From assembly GCF_000582685.1 (NCBI RefSeq), contig NZ_KK073768.1:318993-382992 (forward strand): a DNA stretch of 64,000 bases, given 5' to 3'. Of the stretch, positions 58,315 to 64,000 are shown in pieces (within the stretch, counting starts at the first letter, position 1; each line of letters opens with the position of its first letter). Position numbers and translations under genes: made by a program. Below the pieces are notes generated by a model that had not been told where the DNA came from, searched no databases, and saw nothing but the letters and a program-made list of their open reading frames with translations. The stretch comes from [Scytonema hofmanni] UTEX 2349 (GTDB taxonomy: Bacteria > Cyanobacteriota > Cyanobacteriia > Cyanobacteriales > Nostocaceae).

Positions 58315-59592
58315 CTATTTACTAATAACTTGCCATTTATGTGGTTGATAAAATAAACATCGACTAATAGTTTTATTTGTTTTTACAGTAAATCTAAAAG
58401 AATCAACAATATCAAAAGAGTAAACATCCCTTCTAATGTAGATTCTGGCGCTGTATACACCAGGAATGAAAGAACAATAAGGCATATACATTTGAATTTC
58501 TGATTTGCCAGGAGGTATTGTTAGTTCCTCATTGTCACTGCTGGAAGTTAAATACAAAACTAGACCATTTTCTCCTGATAGCGCTGTCACTAAAATACCT
58601 ATATTTGCATTATCGACCTTTTTATAAGCTTTGCATTCTACGCATAAATAAGCAGGCTCACCAGAAAGCAGTGTTTGTATTGGATTTCCTTGTTCATCTT
58701 TAAAACTAAGAGAAACAATATCTAAACCTGAACTTTCTTTTTCTGACTTTTCGGGTAAAACCATCTTCCCTAAAGCATTTTCAGTCCCAACTAGACATAA
58801 GTCTTCTTCATATTTACGAATTACTGCTTCGGTATCTCCAGAAGCAATTAATTTACCTTTAGAAAGATATACTGAAGTTTCACATATATTTAATATGCTA
58901 TGTGAGTTATGAGAAACTAATATAAAAGCTGTACCTTTTTTTCGCATTTTAGATAACTTTCGGTGGCATTTCATTTTAAATTTAATATCACCGACAGCTA
59001 GCACTTCATCTATTAATAAAATCTCTGGTTCTATATGAACTGCACAAGCAAATCCCAGTCTTGCAGCCATACCAGAACTATAAGTTTGTACTGGTGCATC
59101 AATCGCATCGGCAATTTCGGCAAAATCTATCACATCTGCAAATCTCTCTTCGATTTCTTGAGTTGATAAACCGAGAATTGACATATTTGCATAGATATTT
59201 TCTCGACCTGTGAGAATAGGATTAAACCCGGCTCCTAGTGCAATTAATGGTGCCACTCTTCCCCTAACTTTTACGCAGCCACTATCAGGTTTAATCAAAC
59301 CACTAATAATTCTAAGTAGTGTACTTTTCCCGGCTCCATTTGAGCCAACTAACCCTAGTGCTTCTCCCCGACGCAGTTGAAAACTGAGGTTATTCAGCGC
59401 CCAAAACTCTTTTGGACGAAGAGTTTCGCTTTTTCTATTTGCCCCTCTTAACTCTGTGGCAATGTCTTGAACGCCATACAATAAAGACTTTTTTAAATCT
59501 CTACAAAACTTTTTAGAAACATTTTCAACCGAAATGACTACATCAGGATCTTTCGGCTGAACAGCAATCTCTTGTTCTTTTAAATTAGTCAT
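58315..59592 (-). CDS. Polysaccharide ABC exporter ATP-binding protein (Wzt/KpsT type)
   Basis: A 425-residue ATPase of an ABC-2 exporter for lipid-linked O-antigen or exopolysaccharide. Walker A GSNGAGKST at 83-91, RGRVAPLIALGAGFNPILTGRENIYANMSILG, signature YSSGMAARLGFA, Walker B EILLIDEVLAVGD and switch VSHNSHS are present. The C-terminal extension (about 290-425; DIVSLSFKDEQGNPIQTLLSGEPAYLCVECKAYKK) is the Wzt-type carbohydrate-binding domain that recognises the terminated polymer. It follows the permease gene by 2 bp. Confidence 0.95.
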   Translation of the reverse strand: MTNLKEQEIAVQPKDPDVVISVENVSKKFCRDLKKSLLYGVQDIATELRGANRKSETLRPKEFWALNNLSFQLRRGEALGLVGSNGAGKSTLLRIISGLIKPDSGCVKVRGRVAPLIALGAGFNPILTGRENIYANMSILGLSTQEIEERFADVIDFAEIADAIDAPVQTYSSGMAARLGFACAVHIEPEILLIDEVLAVGDIKFKMKCHRKLSKMRKKGTAFILVSHNSHSILNICETSVYLSKGKLIASGDTEAVIRKYEEDLCLVGTENALGKMVLPEKSEKESSGLDIVSLSFKDEQGNPIQTLLSGEPAYLCVECKAYKKVDNANIGILVTALSGENGLVLYLTSSSDNEELTIPPGKSEIQMYMPYCSFIPGVYSARIYIRRDVYSFDIVDSFRFTVKTNKTISRCLFYQPHKWQVISK

Positions 59593-59594
59593 TT

Positions 59595-60467
59595 TTAAGA
59601 ACTCACTCTCTCAACCACAAAAGGCATAGCTAAACGAAATACAATCCAAGTTAATAGCATACCAATTAAAGTAATTACACTTACTATCCAAAATCTCGAA
59701 GGATCTGAGACTACTCCTGTAGTGGCTAACTCTCGTGCTGTTACTAACAGAGGAGTAACAGGATTTAGTCTCACTAAAAACCCAAAGGCTCCTTCATTGG
59801 GGACTGGATAAACTACGGGAGTCAAAAACAACCAAAAGCCTGTAAACAAAGTTAATGCCTTAGATATATCTTGGTACAAAACCCCTAACGGAGCTAATAA
59901 AAGACCGATAAATGTTCCTAATAAAACTAAATGAATTAATGCCACTGGAGCTAAAATTACTGTCCAACTTACCGATACATGAAACCAAATAAATAACGCT
60001 ACGATTAAAATTAGCTTGATAGCAAAGTTAAAAAATACTTCGCCCATCTTTGCCAAAATCAGTGCTTCTCTAGGAAAGTTGACTCGCGCTAACATTGGTT
60101 TTGCGACTATCACTGCTTGCACTGGCCCGTTTAAAGCTTCGACAAAAGTTTGCCACAGTGCAGTGCTGAACATGACATAAGCTGGATAAGGTAAATCTGT
60201 TTTGCCAACATTAATTACATTGGCATTACTAGCAAGGGTAAATCCAGTTGCCAGAAAAATTGGCGGTATAAAAGCCCAGATTATTCCTAAAAAAGATTGC
60301 CGATATTGAGCGCTGATATCCCGCACCATCAGTCGTCGAGCAAGTTCGCGAGAAGCTAGTAAGTCTCGCCACATTTGTTTGAATAAATTTAGAGGATGCC
60401 TGAGCAGACTTTCAGGTGTATAAATAACCTCAGGTGGCTGAGATTTGGGACTTTTCTTTTGCTTCAA
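59595..60467 (-). CDS. Polysaccharide ABC exporter permease (Wzm/KpsM type)
   Basis: A 290-residue ABC-2 permease with six hydrophobic segments. The N-terminal amphipathic interface region reads LLASRELARRLMVRDISAQYRQSFLGIIWAFIPPIF, typical of Wzm/TagG proteins. TPVVYPVP and the C-terminal LNPVTPLLVTARELATTG loop are also family features. Together with the ATPase 2 bp downstream it forms the complete exporter. Confidence 0.95.
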   Translation of the reverse strand: MKQKKSPKSQPPEVIYTPESLLRHPLNLFKQMWRDLLASRELARRLMVRDISAQYRQSFLGIIWAFIPPIFLATGFTLASNANVINVGKTDLPYPAYVMFSTALWQTFVEALNGPVQAVIVAKPMLARVNFPREALILAKMGEVFFNFAIKLILIVALFIWFHVSVSWTVILAPVALIHLVLLGTFIGLLLAPLGVLYQDISKALTLFTGFWLFLTPVVYPVPNEGAFGFLVRLNPVTPLLVTARELATTGVVSDPSRFWIVSVITLIGMLLTWIVFRLAMPFVVERVSS

Positions 60468-60553
60468 AATTTCTCACCCTTTGCTGTAAAGAATGCAGAT
60501 GTACGTTGTTGTAGAGCGGATATTGCCCACTCTACTAATCAATCTTTATAACA

Positions 60554-61615
60554 TTATCTTTGGGAAGCCGTCATTACGGACTTCACAGGCTGTGATGCAA
60601 CTTGATTTTGCATCCGGTGGAGATGTTTGCGAGCATAGCGATTGGTGAGGTAACGGTTTAGCGCATGATCCAACTTCATTAGCAAGTTCTCTGCGCGGTA
60701 AACTCTCCGCCCAAAAACACTTTTAATCAAAGGAGCAACAATTGTATCACGCCGTCTTCTTCCCAAACTGTTGTACTTTCTTTGAAAGTACTCGTCCTCG
60801 GTGAGGTTCCACTTGTCGCGTAAACGTTTGAGGCTAGATAGTTCCCACGCATCGCTCCAACGCAGCATGTAAAAGTGTAAGTCTGTCCACTCCAGAGGTG
60901 GTCCTGGGACGTATGTTACGAGAGATTCGGGTTCTAAGTAGACTGAACCGCCTGCTTTGCTAACAAGCATACACAAATCTACGTGTTCTTTGGTATTCAT
61001 TAGAGCTTCATCTAACAAGCCAATCTGCTCAAATATCTCTGTACGTACAATCATGCAGTGGAACTCTGCAAGACCAGTTTCTTGCCGTTGCAATTGAGGA
61101 AGAATATCCTCTACCATTCGTCCTTGTTTATAAATTTTTTCTATTATTTTACGTCTGGTTGTCTCGCCTTTGGTTTCGACTTTTACCCCAGATTCTCCAC
61201 CTGCACAATGCACTTCTGAATGTAGTGGAAGGTTCTGGCAAATTAGGGGACTAATTACGGTGGCTTTGGTTTCTTCGGCACAATTGACTAACGTTTTCAA
61301 CCAGCCAGGAGTGACTGCTACATCGTTATCCATGAATACAACATACTTGGTGTTGACTTGACGCAAGCCCAAGTTTCTAGCGTGGTTGGGGGAAAGGTAA
61401 TAATCGGTACGAATCAGTTGAAAATTTTTTTCCCGCGCTTGTTCTTCAAGATAACGCCGGACAGCAGATGGTGAATTACCATCTACGTAAATTAATTTGA
61501 ATGGATATTCTGTATTTTCGTAGATGCTTTCTAAAGATTCACGAGTGTAGCTAAAACGCTCTCTCGGAGCGACAATAATTGTAACTTGTGGGTCAGCAAT
61601 TGGTGGAAAATTCAT
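60554..61615 (-). CDS. Family 2 glycosyltransferase
   Basis: A 353-residue GT-A enzyme with a variant N terminus: VTIIVAPRERFSYTRESLESIYENTEYPFKLIYVDGNSPSAVRRYLEE. The DxD region is VVFMDNDVAVTPGWLKTLV. The mid region HCMIVRTEIFEQIGLLDEALMNTKEHVDLCMLV matches the acceptor side. The C terminus is basic and helical. Divergence from the other two GT2 copies shows it is not a recent duplicate. Confidence 0.92.
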   Translation of the reverse strand: MNFPPIADPQVTIIVAPRERFSYTRESLESIYENTEYPFKLIYVDGNSPSAVRRYLEEQAREKNFQLIRTDYYLSPNHARNLGLRQVNTKYVVFMDNDVAVTPGWLKTLVNCAEETKATVISPLICQNLPLHSEVHCAGGESGVKVETKGETTRRKIIEKIYKQGRMVEDILPQLQRQETGLAEFHCMIVRTEIFEQIGLLDEALMNTKEHVDLCMLVSKAGGSVYLEPESLVTYVPGPPLEWTDLHFYMLRWSDAWELSSLKRLRDKWNLTEDEYFQRKYNSLGRRRRDTIVAPLIKSVFGRRVYRAENLLMKLDHALNRYLTNRYARKHLHRMQNQVASQPVKSVMTASQR

Positions 61616-61735
61616 TGTGAAATCCTCGCGAAAGTAATGAAATCAGGTTTTTGCGAAAAAGACTTATGTAGAATGCACCTATTTTGGTTGTGGAGACAAT
61701 TCGTTGCTATGAAAAACTGGCGTATTTGGGATTTA

Positions 61736-63007
61736 CTATACTAATACATTTAGACATTCTTGGCTAGGCTGTAAATTGTTGTTGGATACTTGGCGGTAGA
61801 TTTCCACTAGTTCATTGTTTAGCTGGTTCATATCGTAGTGTTTTTCTACGTAAGCCCGACCAGATGAACCCATTTGTTGCCAAACTTCTGGATGCTCAAT
61901 AAGGTAGCTTACCTTTTCGGATATGGCATCAGCATCTCTCTCTGGTACAAGAAAACCAGAAATATTATCTTTTATTAATTCGGGAATACCACCGTGTAGA
62001 GTTCCTATAACTGGCAAACCCATTGCCATTGCTTCTTTTAAGGTGTTGACAGGTGCATCTTGATTGCCATCTTTAGCGGTGATGCTGGGGGCAATAAAAA
62101 TATGGGTTTTGTCGATAATTTCAATAATTTCTGGTTGGTTTTTCCAACCGAGTAACTTGACTTGATTGGCAACATTTAGTTCCTGAATGAGTTGCTGTAA
62201 GTGTTCTTTTAATTCTCCGTCGCCGATGATATTGTATTCTATATTGGGATGAAATTTCGCCACCTTAGCAATTGCGCGAATGCTGTATTCTATGCCTTTT
62301 TTTTCTATAAGGCGACCAGTTGTGGCGATTCTAATTTTACCATCTGGATGGGGATGCCGTGGTTTAAAGGGAAATTGACTGCAATCTATACCGGAACCGT
62401 GAACGACTATTTTATTTGCGTCGCAACCTAGTTTGATAGCGCGTTGTCTAAAGAATTCGCAGTTGGTTAAGAAAAAATCTCCTTCAGTAAATAGTGGATT
62501 ATAAATATCTTCTCCATGTTCTTGAATGTATCGACTGATATCAAATCCGCGAAAGGATGTAATCAACTTTCCTTTGATGATACCGATATCACGCATAACT
62601 ATAGTATCTAAAGCAAATACTCCAAACTGGCAGTGGATAATATCGTATGTTTTTGGCTTTAAAAATGGTATTGCTAAGTAGATAAATTTTAAAGAATATG
62701 CTTTTTCTCCATATTGAAAAATGTTAAGCGATCGCATGAACACTAAAGGAGCTTTGAAAAAGTTAATAAATAGTAATATTAGTGCTTTTATCAACCGTAA
62801 AAAATAATTTTGCGGAATTCCAGGTATATAGTGGGTGCGTTTCAATAACTGATATTTTTCTACATCAGGATGAACTTTATCAGAATCTTTTGGGTGACTG
62901 GCGTAAATATCAACCTCATGTCCACGCGCAATCAAACCTGTGATTTGATTCAGGATAAATGTCTCTGATAATACGGGAAATTGTCCGGCAATGATTGCTA
63001 TTTTCAT
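61736..63007 (-). CDS. Family 4 glycosyltransferase
   Basis: A 423-residue GT-B enzyme: IIAGQFPVLSETFILNQITGLIARGHEVDIYA at the N terminus; KIRIATTGRLIEKKGIEYSIRAIAKV (nucleotide-binding domain); and GNQDAPVNTLKEAMAMGLPVIGTLHGGIPELI with the E-x7-E type motif. The start overlaps the upstream gene by 4 bp (ATGA, 63004-63007). It is a paralogue of that gene: the C-terminal halves are nearly identical. Confidence 0.95.
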   Translation of the reverse strand: MKIAIIAGQFPVLSETFILNQITGLIARGHEVDIYASHPKDSDKVHPDVEKYQLLKRTHYIPGIPQNYFLRLIKALILLFINFFKAPLVFMRSLNIFQYGEKAYSLKFIYLAIPFLKPKTYDIIHCQFGVFALDTIVMRDIGIIKGKLITSFRGFDISRYIQEHGEDIYNPLFTEGDFFLTNCEFFRQRAIKLGCDANKIVVHGSGIDCSQFPFKPRHPHPDGKIRIATTGRLIEKKGIEYSIRAIAKVAKFHPNIEYNIIGDGELKEHLQQLIQELNVANQVKLLGWKNQPEIIEIIDKTHIFIAPSITAKDGNQDAPVNTLKEAMAMGLPVIGTLHGGIPELIKDNISGFLVPERDADAISEKVSYLIEHPEVWQQMGSSGRAYVEKHYDMNQLNNELVEIYRQVSNNNLQPSQECLNVLV

Positions 63008-64000
63008 ATGTGAACTGAGGTATATATTTTTTGACGTTCTTGAGAGTTCTTTGTCGCAACCTGGCGATAAGTTTCTACTAGTTCATCGTTAAGCTTGTTG
63101 ATATCATAATGTTTTTCTACATAGTCACGACCAGATGAACCCATTTGTTCCCAAATTTCTGGATGCTTAATAAAATAGCTTAATTTTTCGGATATAGCCT
63201 CAGCATCTCGCTCTGGAACAAGAAAACCAGAAATACCATCTTCTACCAGTTCAGGAATACCACCATGTATAGTTCCTATAACCGGTAAACCCATTGCCAT
63301 TGCTTCTTTTAATGTGTTGACAGGAGCATCTTGATTTCCATCTTCAGCGGTTACGCTTGGAGCAATAAATAGATGGGTTTGATCTAAAATTTCAATGAGT
63401 TCTTTTTGGTTTTTCCAGCCAACTAGCTTTACTCCGTCGGCTAAGTTCAGTTCTTCAATAACTTGCTGTAAGTGTTCTTTCAAATGTCCATCGCCAATAA
63501 TATTATATTCAATGTTTGGATGAATATTTGCTAGGTTTGCAATGGCGCGAATGCTGTATTCTATACCTTTTTTTTCCACAAGGCGACCAGTTGTCGCAAT
63601 GCGAATTTTGCCGTCGGGGTGGGGATATCGTGGTTTAAATGTAAATTTACTGCAATCTATACCCGAACCATGTACAACAATTTTATTTTCATCACAACCT
63701 AGTTGAATAGCTCGTTGTCTAAAAAATTCGCAGTTTGCAAGAAAAAAATCTCCTTTGACAAATAATTCGTTGTAAACGTCTTTGCCGCACTCTTTGAGAT
63801 ACCAACTGATATCGTAACCACGAAACGAAGTAATTAATTTACCTTTGATTGCACCAATATCACGGTAAATCATTCCATCAATTCCATATATGCCAAATTG
63901 GCAATGAATAATATCGTATGCTTCGGTATTTAATAAAGGTATAATTGCATAAAGCAACCTCATGGAAGCAGCTCGCTTACCATATTGAAAAATGTTAAGC
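63004..64000 (-). CDS. Family 4 glycosyltransferase, N terminus beyond the window
   Basis: A partial GT4 gene that continues past the window end: the frame is open through 64000 (LNIFQYGKRAAS precedes the first internal ATG), matching the LNIFQYGEKAYS region in the next gene. Visible motifs: KLITSFRGYDISWYLKE, KIRIATTGRLVEKKGIEYSIRAI, GNQDAPVNTLKEAMAMGLPVIGTIHGGIPELVEDGISGFLVPERDAEAI. About 100-130 N-terminal residues are missing. The two GT4 genes are a tandem duplication; the more conserved nucleotide-binding half suggests the same donor sugar. Confidence 0.93.
   Translation of the reverse strand, partial: LNIFQYGKRAASMRLLYAIIPLLNTEAYDIIHCQFGIYGIDGMIYRDIGAIKGKLITSFRGYDISWYLKECGKDVYNELFVKGDFFLANCEFFRQRAIQLGCDENKIVVHGSGIDCSKFTFKPRYPHPDGKIRIATTGRLVEKKGIEYSIRAIANLANIHPNIEYNIIGDGHLKEHLQQVIEELNLADGVKLVGWKNQKELIEILDQTHLFIAPSVTAEDGNQDAPVNTLKEAMAMGLPVIGTIHGGIPELVEDGISGFLVPERDAEAISEKLSYFIKHPEIWEQMGSSGRDYVEKHYDINKLNDELVETYRQVATKNSQERQKIYTSVHI

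Overview
This window is chromosomal DNA from a filamentous, probably heterocyst-forming (Nostocales-type) cyanobacterium. Evidence: the HIP1 octamer GCGATCGC occurs throughout, with heptameric short tandem repeats (CCAACAA, GGGGCAT, CCCCACT types) and abundant small palindromic repeats. Cyanobacterium-typical genes are present: a cyanoexosortase A cassette, a CysR-like Crp regulator next to cysA, a CsbD protein and a bacterial Roc-COR protein ending in a CHAT protease domain. Genus cannot be fixed from the sequence alone. No tRNA, rRNA, CRISPR array or prophage was seen.

Layout. 1-7.2 kb is repeat-rich: a 42-bp tandem array, 99-bp direct repeats, a 1441-aa LRR-Roc-COR-CHAT protein with 20 near-identical 69-bp LRR units, an IS200/IS605-like non-coding remnant with matching bulged hairpins, and a ParE-type toxin-antitoxin pair. 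7.2-10.3 kb holds class I fructose-bisphosphate aldolase, dTDP-glucose 4,6-dehydratase and a small membrane protein. 10.5-19.5 kb is a transport cluster: two TauE/SafE permeases (one with a DUF1634 partner), four CadD-family paralogues, a PAP2 phosphatase and a secreted protein. 19.9-24 kb looks like sulfur metabolism: Rrf2 regulator, cysE, cysA, a CysR-like regulator and a beta-carbonic-anhydrase-fold enzyme. 24-29 kb has a class II glutamine amidotransferase, a coiled-coil protein, an orphan sugar-ABC permease and a fused PabA-PabB.

29.5-44.6 kb is the most striking block: six co-directional genes for exported proteins. Two are DUF11 proteins, one is DUF11 plus SdrD-like, one is a 1393-aa Ig-like plus predicted outer-membrane barrel protein, one is a beta-helix plus OmpA protein, and one is a 1042-aa SdrD/DUF11 protein. 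Two junctions are ATGA overlaps; each remaining gap, and the 3' end of the cluster, carries the same short palindrome. I read this as a cell-envelope/surface-structure operon of unknown function.

44.6-51.6 kb carries a Uma2 protein, uvrB, a protein of four exact-length 19-aa repeats, CsbD, a lipoprotein, a conserved small protein and a HigBA-like pair. 52-56.2 kb is a PEP-CTERM/cyanoexosortase A cassette (substrate, exosortase, accessory protein, HpsJ-like protein) followed by a small barrel-like protein. 56.2-64 kb, on the minus strand, is a polysaccharide cluster: three GT2 and two GT4 glycosyltransferases around a Wzm/Wzt-type ABC exporter. The last GT4 gene runs off the window end. The exosortase cassette and the polysaccharide exporter are adjacent but divergently placed, which fits the known association of exosortases with exopolysaccharide loci.
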